Below, piece after piece: positions 16,511 to 24,209 of a stretch of DNA of 64,000 bases (position 1 is its first letter; each line of letters opens with the position of its first letter). Under the pieces are notes generated by a model. That model had not been told where the DNA came from, ran no database searches, and saw only the letters and a list, made by a program, of their open reading frames with translations. A program made the translations under genes and the position numbers. The stretch is from Tenacibaculum aquimarinum (GTDB lineage: Bacteria; Bacteroidota; Bacteroidia; Flavobacteriales; Flavobacteriaceae), in NCBI RefSeq assembly GCF_022478115.1, contig NZ_JAKGSC010000001.1, positions 310,001 through 374,000 of the forward strand. Reading direction: 5' to 3'.

Positions 16511-16765
16511 ATGAGTTTTATTGCTGCAATGGTGTCCAGTTTAAAAAGTAATAAACGTGAAAGAACTAGTGCTTTTAAAAAATTAGAAAACGCTGGCGGT
16601 CTTTCTGGTAAACTACACTTTGATAAAAAAGCTTCTAAAAAACAGCTTAATGTAATCAAAGAGAAATTACAGGAAGAAAACAAAAAGACGCTAATTAAAA
16701 ATAGTATTATTTTTACTGTTCTAGTATGTGTATTTATTTACTTTTTTGCTATTCATAAATATTAA
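16511..16765 (+). CDS. Small tail-anchored membrane protein, tandem paralogue 1
   Basis: 84 residues. The cytoplasmic part is charged, with a conserved block FKKLENAGGLSG then LHFDKKASKKQLN and a helix rich in Lys and Glu. One C-terminal membrane helix (SIIFTVLVCVFIYFFAI) ends in HKY. The next gene encodes a clear paralogue with the same order and the same C-terminus. No family is recognised. The hallmark is an N-terminal soluble segment held to the membrane by its tail. Confidence 0.75.
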   Translation: MSFIAAMVSSLKSNKRERTSAFKKLENAGGLSGKLHFDKKASKKQLNVIKEKLQEENKKTLIKNSIIFTVLVCVFIYFFAIHKY

Positions 16766-16777
16766 AAACTGATTGAT

Positions 16778-17029
16778 ATGAGTTTTCCTAACATGAACAC
16801 AAGTTTAAGAATTAACAAACGAGAAAATACTAGTCCTTTTAAAAAATTAGAAAATACTGGAGGAATTTCTGGTGAACTTCATTTTGATGAAAAGATATCA
16901 AAAAAACAGCTTAATAAAATCAAAGAGAAGCTACAACTCGAAAACAAAAGAAAACTAGTAAAAAGCATTATTCTTTTTACTGTCCTACTAGGTGTTTTCA
17001 TTTACTTTTTTGCATTTCACAAATATTAA
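16778..17029 (+). CDS. Small tail-anchored membrane protein, tandem paralogue 2
   Basis: 83 residues, starting 12 bases after the first copy and almost certainly co-transcribed. Shared blocks with copy 1 are MSF, SPFKKLENTGG, SGELHFDE, SKKQLN, IKEKLQ, and the C-terminal helix ILFTVLLGVFIYFFAF with final HKY. The two differ mainly in the first 15 residues and scattered positions, which points to an old tandem duplication kept by selection. Function unknown. Confidence 0.75.
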   Translation: MSFPNMNTSLRINKRENTSPFKKLENTGGISGELHFDEKISKKQLNKIKEKLQLENKRKLVKSIILFTVLLGVFIYFFAFHKY

Positions 17030-17050
17030 AACTGTAACGTTAACGGTTTC

Positions 17051-17070
17051 GTAGATTTTTAAAAATCTAC
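17051..17070. repeat. 20-bp perfect palindrome before gpmI
   Basis: GTAGATTTTT followed directly by its complement AAAAATCTAC. It may end the transcript of the tandem small genes or serve as a regulatory site for gpmI, whose ATG is 40 bases downstream. A second imperfect palindrome around TAACGTTA lies just before it (17026-17048). Confidence 0.5.
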
Positions 17071-17109
17071 TTAAAATCTTTTGTATTTTTACTGTTCAAA
17101 CTTATTCTG

Positions 17110-18627
17110 ATGAACAAAAAAGTAATACTTATGATATTGGATGGTTGGGGAATTACCCAAGATCCAAAAGTATCAGCAATTTATAACGCCAAAACACCTT
17201 ACATTAACTCTTTGTATGACAAATACCCGAATGCGGAATTACGTACAGACGGAGAACATGTTGGTTTACCTGAAGGGCAAATGGGTAACTCAGAAGTGGG
17301 TCATATGAATTTAGGTGCAGGTAGAATTGTGTATCAGAATTTAGCACGTATCAACAAAGCTGTTAAAGAAAAAACTTTAGGAAAAGAAAAAGTTTTATTA
17401 GACACTTTTAAATACGCAAAAGAACATAACAAAACTGTTCATTTGTTAGGTTTAGTTTCTAACGGAGGAATTCATGCACACATTAATCACTTAAAAGGAT
17501 TGTTAGATGTTGCTAAAGAAAATGAAGTAGAAAATGTGTTTTTACACGCATTTACAGATGGTAGAGATTGTGATCCAAAATCTGCACCTTATTTCTTAAA
17601 TGAAGTGCAAGAACATATGGATAAAAGTACTGGCGAAATTGCAACAGTTACAGGTCGTTATTACGCAATGGATAGAGATAATAGATGGGAACGCATAAAG
17701 GAAGCTTATGATGGTCTTGTTAATGGAATTGGAACAAAAACTGAGAACGCTATTGATGCTGTAAAAGCAAATTACGAAGTTGGTATTACAGATGAATTTC
17801 ACAAACCAATTATTGTAACCAATAAAGATGGCTCACCAAAAACTGAAATAAAAGAAGGAGATGTTGTCCTTTTCTTTAACTATAGAACCGATAGAGGAAG
17901 AGAATTAACGAATGCGTTATCTCAAAACGATTTTCCAGAATTTGGAATGAAAAAACTCGATTTATACTACACAACCATTACTTTATATGATAAAAACTTT
18001 AAAGGAATAAACGTTATTTATAATACAGATAATATTAAAAATACGTTAGGTGAAGTTTTATCTAAAGCTGGTAAAAAGCAAATTAGAATTGCTGAAACTG
18101 AGAAGTATCCACATGTTACTTTTTTCTTTTCAGGAGGACAAGAAGAACCTTTTAAAGGTGAATCTAGAATTTTAAGAAACTCACCAAAAGTTGCTACCTA
18201 CGATTTAAAACCAGAAATGTCTGCCTACGAGTTAAAAGATGCTCTTTGTGAAGATTTAGAAAAAGGAGAAACAGATTTTGTTTGTTTAAATTTTGCAAAC
18301 GGAGATATGGTTGGACATACAGGAATTATGGAAGCTGCCATTAAAGCTTGTGAAGCTGTAGATGAATGTGCTAAAGAAGTTATTGAAACAGGTTTAAAAA
18401 ACGACTATTCAATTTTATTAATAGCAGATCATGGTAATTGTGAAACAATGATGAATCCAGATGGTTCTCCTCATACAGCACACACAACAAATCCTGTTCC
18501 TTTTGTTTTAATTGATAAAGAAATAAAATCAGTTAAAAGTGGTATATTGGGCGATATTGCGCCAACAATTCTTCATTTAATGGGAGTTGAAAAGCCGGAA
18601 GAAATGACACAAAATTCACTTGTATAA
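17110..18627 (+). CDS. gpmI: 2,3-bisphosphoglycerate-independent phosphoglycerate mutase
   Basis: 505 residues, the normal iPGM length. Metal-site D11 lies in ILDGWG, the phosphoserine nucleophile is S61 (MGNSEVGHMNLGAGR), and the C-terminal metal motif LIADHGNCETM is present, as are FTDGRDCDP and GRYYAMDRDNRWER of the mutase domain. It interconverts 3- and 2-phosphoglycerate in glycolysis and gluconeogenesis using Mn. The lipoprotein gene starts ten bases after its stop. Confidence 0.98.
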   Translation: MNKKVILMILDGWGITQDPKVSAIYNAKTPYINSLYDKYPNAELRTDGEHVGLPEGQMGNSEVGHMNLGAGRIVYQNLARINKAVKEKTLGKEKVLLDTFKYAKEHNKTVHLLGLVSNGGIHAHINHLKGLLDVAKENEVENVFLHAFTDGRDCDPKSAPYFLNEVQEHMDKSTGEIATVTGRYYAMDRDNRWERIKEAYDGLVNGIGTKTENAIDAVKANYEVGITDEFHKPIIVTNKDGSPKTEIKEGDVVLFFNYRTDRGRELTNALSQNDFPEFGMKKLDLYYTTITLYDKNFKGINVIYNTDNIKNTLGEVLSKAGKKQIRIAETEKYPHVTFFFSGGQEEPFKGESRILRNSPKVATYDLKPEMSAYELKDALCEDLEKGETDFVCLNFANGDMVGHTGIMEAAIKACEAVDECAKEVIETGLKNDYSILLIADHGNCETMMNPDGSPHTAHTTNPVPFVLIDKEIKSVKSGILGDIAPTILHLMGVEKPEEMTQNSLV

Positions 18628-18637
18628 AACATTAAAA

Positions 18638-19171
18638 ATGAAAAAACTTATTGCTCTTTTCGCATTTATAATTTGCTTAACTGCTTGCGATTCAACAAAA
18701 AAACCAGTTATTAATGCAGAAAAAAATGAAAAAGGAAATCTTGTTGGTTTAGCTAATAAAGAATCTTTTAATCAAGCGCCATATAGTTCTTGGTTTAATA
18801 GAAACTACGATAGTTTTACTCCAGATGCTACTGTTGTTTCAGAAATTAAAAAAAATCTAAAAGGAGTTACTATAAAAGGCTTTATGGGAACTTGGTGTGG
18901 AGACAGTAAAAGAGAAACACCTAAGTTTTACAAAATTTTAGACCAAGTTGGCTTTAATCAAGATAAAGTTGAATTAGCAACAGTAAATCGTTCTAAAAAA
19001 ACTCCAGATAATTTACAAGAAGGTTTAGATATTATTAAAGTACCAACTTTCATTTTTTATAAAAAAGGAAAAGAAATTGGTCGTTTTGTAGAATATCCAA
19101 GAGAAACTATTGAAAAAGATATTTTAAAAATAGTATCGGGACAAGATTATAAACATTCTTACGAAAAGTAA
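18638..19171 (+). CDS. Thioredoxin-like lipoprotein with WCGDS active-site variant
   Basis: Start at ATG 18638, because the lipoprotein signal MKKLIALFAFIICLTAC (lipobox LTAC) begins there. About 177 residues; a thioredoxin fold with GFMGTWCGDSKRETPKF where CxxC would lie, so the second cysteine is serine, then the cis-proline strand VPTFIFYKKGKEIGRFVE. A single-Cys site fits isomerase or glutathionylation-like chemistry, or a peroxidase role, rather than a dithiol oxidase. It faces the periplasm. It is the second gene after gpmI and ends before the map promoter. Confidence 0.87.
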   Translation: MKKLIALFAFIICLTACDSTKKPVINAEKNEKGNLVGLANKESFNQAPYSSWFNRNYDSFTPDATVVSEIKKNLKGVTIKGFMGTWCGDSKRETPKFYKILDQVGFNQDKVELATVNRSKKTPDNLQEGLDIIKVPTFIFYKKGKEIGRFVEYPRETIEKDILKIVSGQDYKHSYEK

Positions 19172-19189
19172 AATATTCTTAAAATACAG

Positions 19190-19197
19190 TATCTTTG
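19190..19197 (+). promoter_or_regulatory. -7 box of map
   Basis: TATCTTTG, 18 bases before the map ATG at 19216. It overlaps the earlier in-frame start at 19195, which supports the choice of 19216. No TTG is seen at the ideal -33 distance. Confidence 0.5.
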
Positions 19198-19215
19198 CCT
19201 TTCAATTTTTTCAAA

Positions 19216-20022
19216 ATGATAAAAGTAAAAACAAGCGAAGAAATAGAATTAATGCGCGAAAGTGCATTAGTGGTTTCTAAAACTTTAGGTATGCTTGCAA
19301 AAGAAGTAAAGCCAGGAGTTACAACTTTGTATTTAGACAAATTAGCTGAAGATTTTATTAGAGAACAAAATGCTATTCCTGGTTTTTTAGGTTTATATGA
19401 TTTTCCTAATACACTTTGTATGAGCCCAAATTCTCAAGTAGTACATGGAATTCCAAATGACAAACCATTAATTGAAGGAGATATTATTTCTATAGATTGT
19501 GGTGCAATTAAAAATGGTTTTTACGGAGATCATGCATATACTTTTGCTGTTGGAGAAATTGCTGCAGAAACTCAAAAATTACTAGACGTTACCAAACAAA
19601 GTTTATACGAAGGTATAAGACAACTAAAAGTTGGTAATCGTGTTGGCGATGTTGGTTTTGCAATTCAGAATTACTGTGAAAAATACGGTTACGGAGTTGT
19701 TAGAGAATTAGTTGGTCATGGACTTGGAACTACAATGCATGAAGATCCAGAAATGCCAAACTATGGTAAACGTGGTCGCGGTAAAAAGTTTATAGAAGGA
19801 ATGGTAGTTGCTATTGAGCCTATGATTAACTTAGGAACTCAAAAAATTAGACAACATAATGATGGTTGGACAATTACTACGTTAGACAACAAACCTTCTG
19901 CTCATTTTGAACATGATGTTGCTATTGTTAACGGAAAACCAGAACTACTTTCTACCTTTAAATATATTTATGACGCATTAGGAATAAGTTCTAATGAAGA
20001 AGATGAGTTTAGAAACGTGTAA
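19216..20022 (+). CDS. map: Methionine aminopeptidase, type I
   Basis: 268 residues from ATG 19216 (MIKVKTSEEIELM, the standard MetAP start). Metal ligands appear in ISIDCGAIKNGFYGDHAYTF (two Asp), VGHGLGTTMHEDPEMPN (His), AIEPMI (Glu) and HFEHDVAIV (Glu region). It removes the initiator methionine from nascent proteins. It starts a likely operon with the GldL-like mini-protein two bases later and the methyltransferase. Confidence 0.97.
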   Translation: MIKVKTSEEIELMRESALVVSKTLGMLAKEVKPGVTTLYLDKLAEDFIREQNAIPGFLGLYDFPNTLCMSPNSQVVHGIPNDKPLIEGDIISIDCGAIKNGFYGDHAYTFAVGEIAAETQKLLDVTKQSLYEGIRQLKVGNRVGDVGFAIQNYCEKYGYGVVRELVGHGLGTTMHEDPEMPNYGKRGRGKKFIEGMVVAIEPMINLGTQKIRQHNDGWTITTLDNKPSAHFEHDVAIVNGKPELLSTFKYIYDALGISSNEEDEFRNV

Positions 20023-20024
20023 GC

Positions 20025-20222
20025 ATGAATTTTAAACATATAATTGTAATATTTATATTAGGGTTTATATTAATTGTTTTAGGTGCACTTTTTAAAATTT
20101 TACATTGGCAATTTGCATCAGAATTATTAACAGCTGGTACATTTTTAAAAATCATTTCTGCAATCCTATTAATTTGGAAATTGCTTACCAACAAGAATTA
20201 TAAAGATATTTTAAATCAATAA
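20025..20222 (+). CDS. Small GldL-like membrane protein
   Basis: 65 residues with two hydrophobic helices. IVLGALFKILHWQFASELLTAGTFL resembles the GALFKxxHW segment near the N-terminus of the gliding/T9SS motor protein GldL. The long cytoplasmic part of GldL is absent, so this is a stand-alone mini-version. It begins two bases after map and its stop touches the methyltransferase start, so it is part of that operon. Function unknown; a link to the gliding motor rests only on the motif. Confidence 0.7.
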   Translation: MNFKHIIVIFILGFILIVLGALFKILHWQFASELLTAGTFLKIISAILLIWKLLTNKNYKDILNQ

Positions 20223-20993
20223 ATGTCTCTTTTCAAAACCATATTAAACACTATACCAAGACCATTTCTAATAAAAATGAGTTATTGGGTTCGCCCTACA
20301 ATTGCTTGGTGGTTAAAAGGTGATAATTATACGGATCCTATTGATGGTAAATCATTCAAAAAATTTTTACCTTATGGTTACGGAAAGCAAAGAGAAAACG
20401 CACTTTCACCTTCGACTTTATCATTAGAAAGACATAGATTAATGTGGTTATTTCTAAAAGATGATACTTCTTTTTTTACTTCAACCGAAAAACAAAAAGT
20501 ATTACATATTGCGCCAGAACAATGTTTCTTAGATATTTTTAGAAAACAAAAAAACCTTGATTATATAACATCTGATTTAGAATCTCCAATAGCAGATGTA
20601 AAAGCCGATATTTGCGATTTACCTTTTAAAGACAACGAATTTGATGTTGTTTTTTGTAATCATGTGCTGGAACATATTCCGGACGACACGAAGGCAATGC
20701 AAGAATTATATCGTGTTTTAAAGCCAAACGGAATGGGAATTTTTCAGATTCCACAAGACATTAATAGAGCTGAAACTTTTGAAGACAATTCTATAACAGA
20801 TCCAAAAGAACGTGCAAAAATATTTGGGCAATACGATCATGTAAGAGTTTACGGAAGCGATTATTTTGACAAGCTTAGATCAATAGGTTTTAAAGTTGAT
20901 GAAATTGATTACACAAAAAAAATCGCTCCAGAATTACTAGAACGATTTGCTTTAATGAAAGGTGAAATTTTACCTGTTTGTTATAAATCTTAG
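20223..20993 (+). CDS. SAM-dependent class I methyltransferase
   Basis: 256 residues. The methyltransferase fold is seen from LHIAPEQ (glycine-poor motif I variant) through YITSDLESP, DICDLPFKDNEFDVVFCNHVLEHIPDD (motifs III-IV) and ALQELYRVLKPNG-like QELYRVLKPNGMGIFQIP. The N-terminal 80 residues are basic and aromatic (RPFLIKMSYWVRPTIAWWL), perhaps membrane-associating. The substrate is unknown. It overlaps the convergent ApbE gene by 4 bp at the stops. Confidence 0.92.
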   Translation: MSLFKTILNTIPRPFLIKMSYWVRPTIAWWLKGDNYTDPIDGKSFKKFLPYGYGKQRENALSPSTLSLERHRLMWLFLKDDTSFFTSTEKQKVLHIAPEQCFLDIFRKQKNLDYITSDLESPIADVKADICDLPFKDNEFDVVFCNHVLEHIPDDTKAMQELYRVLKPNGMGIFQIPQDINRAETFEDNSITDPKERAKIFGQYDHVRVYGSDYFDKLRSIGFKVDEIDYTKKIAPELLERFALMKGEILPVCYKS

Positions 20994-21973
20994 TTGCTAT
21001 TTTTATATTCAACTAAATCTCCATTTTTATTTACATACATTAAAATCGCTTTAACTTCTGTATGTTCTTCTAAAAACTCTTTAGTTTTTTCCAATCCCAT
21101 TGCCATAAATGCAGTAGCGTACGCATCTACATCTGCACAATCTAAAGGAGCGTAAACCGTTGCACTTAATAAATTACTTTCTGTAGCAAAACCAGTTATT
21201 GGATTTACAGTGTGTACATATTTTTGTCCATTTTCTGTAAGCCTAAATTTTCTATAATTTCCAGAACTTGCCATAGATTGATTGTCTAAAGCAACAACAT
21301 CTGCAAAACTTCTTGTTCCATCTGTATTTGGGTTATCTATTGCTACTCTCCAATTTTTATTTTTTGAATTTTTACCTCTTGCTCTTATCTCTCCGCCAAT
21401 TTCAATTAGATAATTATCTAAGTTTTTACTTTCAAAAAAGCGTCCAATTACATCAATTCCATAACCTTTAGCAATAGAATTAAAGTCTAAATAAATTTCT
21501 GGAGCATCTTTTTTTATTTTCCCGTCAACCAGAGAAACTTTATCTAAACCTACAAGTTGCATCATCTTATTAACCTGTAAACTATCTAAATTCTTCTTTT
21601 CATTTTTAGGCCCAAAACCCCAAGAGTTTACCAAATTACCAACAGTTGGATCAAAATAACCATTAGTTTCATTATGTATTCTTATCGATTTCTGAAAAAC
21701 CTCCTTAAAAAACTCATCAATAACAATGGTAGAATCACCAGTATTAATTTTTGAAATATCTGAAGTTGGTATATACGTAGACAACGATTTATTAACCAAC
21801 AAAAACAAGCTATCTATTGATTTTTGATAACTCACATTAGTATTTAAATACGTTATGTTATAGGTAGTTCCAAAGACATTACCACTAATTTTTATCGAAT
21901 CGAAATGATGTTTATCCTTACAAGAAAGAAGAAAAATACAAGAAATAATAAATACTAAATACGTGTTTTTCAT
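20990..21973 (-). CDS. apbE: FAD:protein FMN transferase (ApbE), lipoprotein
   Basis: Start at ATG 21973, where the lipoprotein signal MKNTYLVFIISCIFLLSC begins; the earlier in-frame start at 21997 overlaps a -7 box. About 327 residues. ApbE motifs are DFNSIAKGYGIDVI, YLIEIGGEIRARGKN, ASSGNYRKF and the metal site DCADVDAYATAFMAMG. It attaches FMN to threonine of exported redox subunits such as NqrB/NqrC or RnfG. No nqr gene lies in the window. Confidence 0.95.
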   Translation of the reverse strand: MKNTYLVFIISCIFLLSCKDKHHFDSIKISGNVFGTTYNITYLNTNVSYQKSIDSLFLLVNKSLSTYIPTSDISKINTGDSTIVIDEFFKEVFQKSIRIHNETNGYFDPTVGNLVNSWGFGPKNEKKNLDSLQVNKMMQLVGLDKVSLVDGKIKKDAPEIYLDFNSIAKGYGIDVIGRFFESKNLDNYLIEIGGEIRARGKNSKNKNWRVAIDNPNTDGTRSFADVVALDNQSMASSGNYRKFRLTENGQKYVHTVNPITGFATESNLLSATVYAPLDCADVDAYATAFMAMGLEKTKEFLEEHTEVKAILMYVNKNGDLVEYKNSN

Positions 21974-21994
21974 TTTAGTTTTAATTGTGCTTAG

Positions 21995-22002
21995 CAAAGA
22001 TA
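21995..22002 (-). promoter_or_regulatory. -7 box of apbE
   Basis: TATCTTTG on the minus strand, 21 bases before ATG 21973. No TTG is visible at the -33 position. Confidence 0.45.
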
Positions 22003-22033
22003 AATCATAAAATGCTCATAAAACTATGCTCTT

Positions 22034-22067
22034 TTGTCTTTTTTGTGCTTTGCTTTTTTTAACTTTG
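22034..22067 (+). promoter_or_regulatory. Promoter of the OmpA-family gene
   Basis: TTG (22034-22036), 23-base spacer, TAACTTTG (22060-22067), matching the Bacteroidota consensus; the ATG is 22 bases downstream. Confidence 0.5.
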
Positions 22068-22089
22068 TTATTCACGTTAATTAGTATAA

Positions 22090-22959
22090 ATGATGAAAAA
22101 AACAATTTTATTTATTGCGGTTGCAGTTTTAATGAGCTCTTGTAAATCTAACAAAGAATATGCTGCATTACAATCTAGATTAACTAGTAGCCAGCAAGAA
22201 TTAGTAGATGTAAAAGCCAATTTACAAAAGTGCTTGATTGAAAAGAATGCTGGAAGCTCTAATGTATCTGGCCTTGAAGGAAAAGTTGAATTATTAGAAA
22301 ATCAGATTAAAGATTTAAAAATTGATAAAGCGCAATCTTTAAAACAAGTAGAAAACTTAACGGTTTTAACACAATCTGCAAGTGATAACATTAAAGAAGT
22401 TGTTTCTCAACTTAGCGAAAAAGACAAATACATTAACGGTATTAGAAGTGCAATGACTAAAAAAGACTCTATTAATTTAGCAGTTGCATTTCACTTAAAG
22501 AAAGAATTAGATGCTGGTATTCAAGATCAAGACATACAAATTGATGTTGAAAAAACAGTAGTTTATATTTCTATTGCTGATAAATTATTATTTAAAAGTG
22601 GTAGTTCTACAGTTTCTGACAAAGCAAAAGCTGTTTTAGGAAAAGTTGCAAAAGTAGTTGCATCTAGACCAGAAATGGAAGTACAAGTTGAAGGTTATAC
22701 TGATAATGTGCCAATTTCATCTGCTAATGCAAAAGACAACTGGGATTTAAGTGTAAATCGTGCTACTTCTGTAGTAAGGGTTTTACAAAACGATTTTAGT
22801 ATTGATCCTAAGCGTTTAATTGCTGCAGGACGTAGCGAGTATGTTCCTTTAGAAAGTAATGATACTGCTGAAGGAAGAGCAACAAATCGCAGAACACGTA
22901 TTGTTATCTTACCTAAACTAGAAGAATTCTTTGATATTTTAGAACAAAAGCCTGAATAG
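22090..22959 (+). CDS. OmpA-family lipoprotein
   Basis: 289 residues. A lipobox (VLMSSC, Cys about 18) is followed by a coiled-coil region rich in Gln, Glu and Leu (about 25-130) and a C-terminal OmpA/MotB peptidoglycan-binding domain (about 155-280). The domain shows LFKSGSSTVSDKAKAVL, VEGYTDNVPI (D of the diaminopimelate site), WDLSVNRATSVV and EGRATNRRTRIVI. It likely tethers the outer membrane to peptidoglycan from the periplasm. Single gene, closed by a terminator. Confidence 0.95.
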   Translation: MMKKTILFIAVAVLMSSCKSNKEYAALQSRLTSSQQELVDVKANLQKCLIEKNAGSSNVSGLEGKVELLENQIKDLKIDKAQSLKQVENLTVLTQSASDNIKEVVSQLSEKDKYINGIRSAMTKKDSINLAVAFHLKKELDAGIQDQDIQIDVEKTVVYISIADKLLFKSGSSTVSDKAKAVLGKVAKVVASRPEMEVQVEGYTDNVPISSANAKDNWDLSVNRATSVVRVLQNDFSIDPKRLIAAGRSEYVPLESNDTAEGRATNRRTRIVILPKLEEFFDILEQKPE

Positions 22960-22979
22960 GTTTAAGTATTTTATAAATT

Positions 22980-23010
22980 AAAAAAGCCTCACAAATTGTG
23001 AGGCTTTTTT
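22980..23010 (+). terminator. Terminator after the OmpA-family gene
   Basis: Arms AAAAAAGCCTCACAA (22980-22994) and TTGTGAGGCTTTTTT (22996-23010), followed by more T's. Confidence 0.88.
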
Positions 23011-23134
23011 TTTAGTTTAATTAGTTTTTTCCCTCTTGATTCTCTAATAAAAAAACTATAACTTAGCTAACGACTGAAACCCCAAATTAGCATTAATTCA
23101 AGACTAAATAGAAATAAAAATAAAAACAATAAAA

Positions 23135-23740
23135 ATGAATCTTCAACCATTAAGAATTGAAGCTAGTTGGTTAGTAAGCTACAATCAACTTTATGAAGTT
23201 GACCCATTAGCAGGTTATGAATCTTATTTCGAAGGTTCAAGTTTATTAATATTACATAACAATACACGATTAAAACTAATTGACGTTCAATGGCGACCTG
23301 AAAAAGACCTAAATGGCGAATATCAAGTACAAGTTTTAAATTTTGTAGAAAATTTCAACTCAAAAACCAACAATTTTGATATTCAACCAAATTGGGAAAA
23401 TCCATTTCTAACTTTTGCTACAAAGTCAAGATTAACACTTGTAGATAAACTAGAAGAATTATTGAAAACTCTACCTGTTTTCGAAGACCCAAGAATGATT
23501 GAAAAAAGAGGTGTTATAGATGAAATTTCAGAGTCTTATCGTTTAAAATTAATAGAAAACGGAATATCTTTAGGGTTAATAGAAAAAATATTAGAAAAAG
23601 GTAGTGCTAAAATTCAAAATCACACATTAGATCATAATGAAATAACAAAAGAAATAATATTAAAGTTTGCTAAAAATGGAATTACAAAAAAAGTCAAAAA
23701 TAAAGCGAATCAAAAATTGAATAGCAAACGATTTAGATAA
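23135..23740 (+). CDS. Hypothetical protein, 201 residues
   Basis: No family is recognised. The first 100 residues look mostly beta (SLLILHNNTRLKLIDVQWRPE, YQVQVLNFVENF). The rest is helical and strongly basic at the end (ITKKVKNKANQKLNSKRFR). There is no signal peptide or membrane helix, so it is probably cytoplasmic. The gene stands alone between terminators, with about 120 bases of AT-rich DNA before it. Its isolated position and lack of known relatives make it a candidate lineage-specific or transferred gene. Confidence 0.7.
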   Translation: MNLQPLRIEASWLVSYNQLYEVDPLAGYESYFEGSSLLILHNNTRLKLIDVQWRPEKDLNGEYQVQVLNFVENFNSKTNNFDIQPNWENPFLTFATKSRLTLVDKLEELLKTLPVFEDPRMIEKRGVIDEISESYRLKLIENGISLGLIEKILEKGSAKIQNHTLDHNEITKEIILKFAKNGITKKVKNKANQKLNSKRFR

Positions 23741-23846
23741 TAAAACTACAAGTAAAATTGTATAAATATTATTGCTGTTTTTAGCTCACTTAAGAAAATG
23801 GTTGCTTATCCCACGAAGTAATAAAGCTTAAATATAGCTAAACTTA

Positions 23847-24209
23847 CTACAAAATCTTAACAAAATCCTCAAAAGCAACGTAATACGGTTGGTCTTTAAA
23901 AACGGGGTTTTCTACACTTTCGGCATTTGCTAAACCAACACCAGCAAACCAAACTTTAGCGTTTTGTTTTTTTGCGTGGTCTTTAAACGTTTCCATCCAT
24001 AAAACATCATATTCTTCTGGGTTTTGAATATTCTGAGTTGCTTTTACTAAGACAAAAATAGTTGGTTCGCCTTTTTTAAATAATACAAATTGTGGATGCC
24101 TTTTTAACTGGCTATTAATTGCTTGAAACTCATAACCCATTTCTTGCAATCTCTTACCAACAATATTCATTGCTAAATTATGCAACTCTTGTTCCGTTAA
24201 AATTTGCAT
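23847..24209 (-). CDS. Conserved small cytoplasmic protein co-encoded with the RNA helicase
   Basis: 120 residues: MQILTEQELHNLAMNIVG start, QFVLFKKGEPTIFVLVKATQ and KVWFAGVGLANAES as mid blocks, and VAFEDFVKIL at the end. The mix of strands and helices resembles a restriction-endonuclease-like small fold, but I cannot assign a family. Its ATG overlaps the helicase stop by one base, so translation is probably coupled. A role in RNA metabolism is a guess from context. Confidence 0.8.
   Translation of the reverse strand: MQILTEQELHNLAMNIVGKRLQEMGYEFQAINSQLKRHPQFVLFKKGEPTIFVLVKATQNIQNPEEYDVLWMETFKDHAKKQNAKVWFAGVGLANAESVENPVFKDQPYYVAFEDFVKIL

Noticed and set aside
16429..16683. Minus-strand frame over the first tail-anchored gene
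   Set aside because: It overlaps the terminator and the forward gene, whose paralogue confirms the forward frame.
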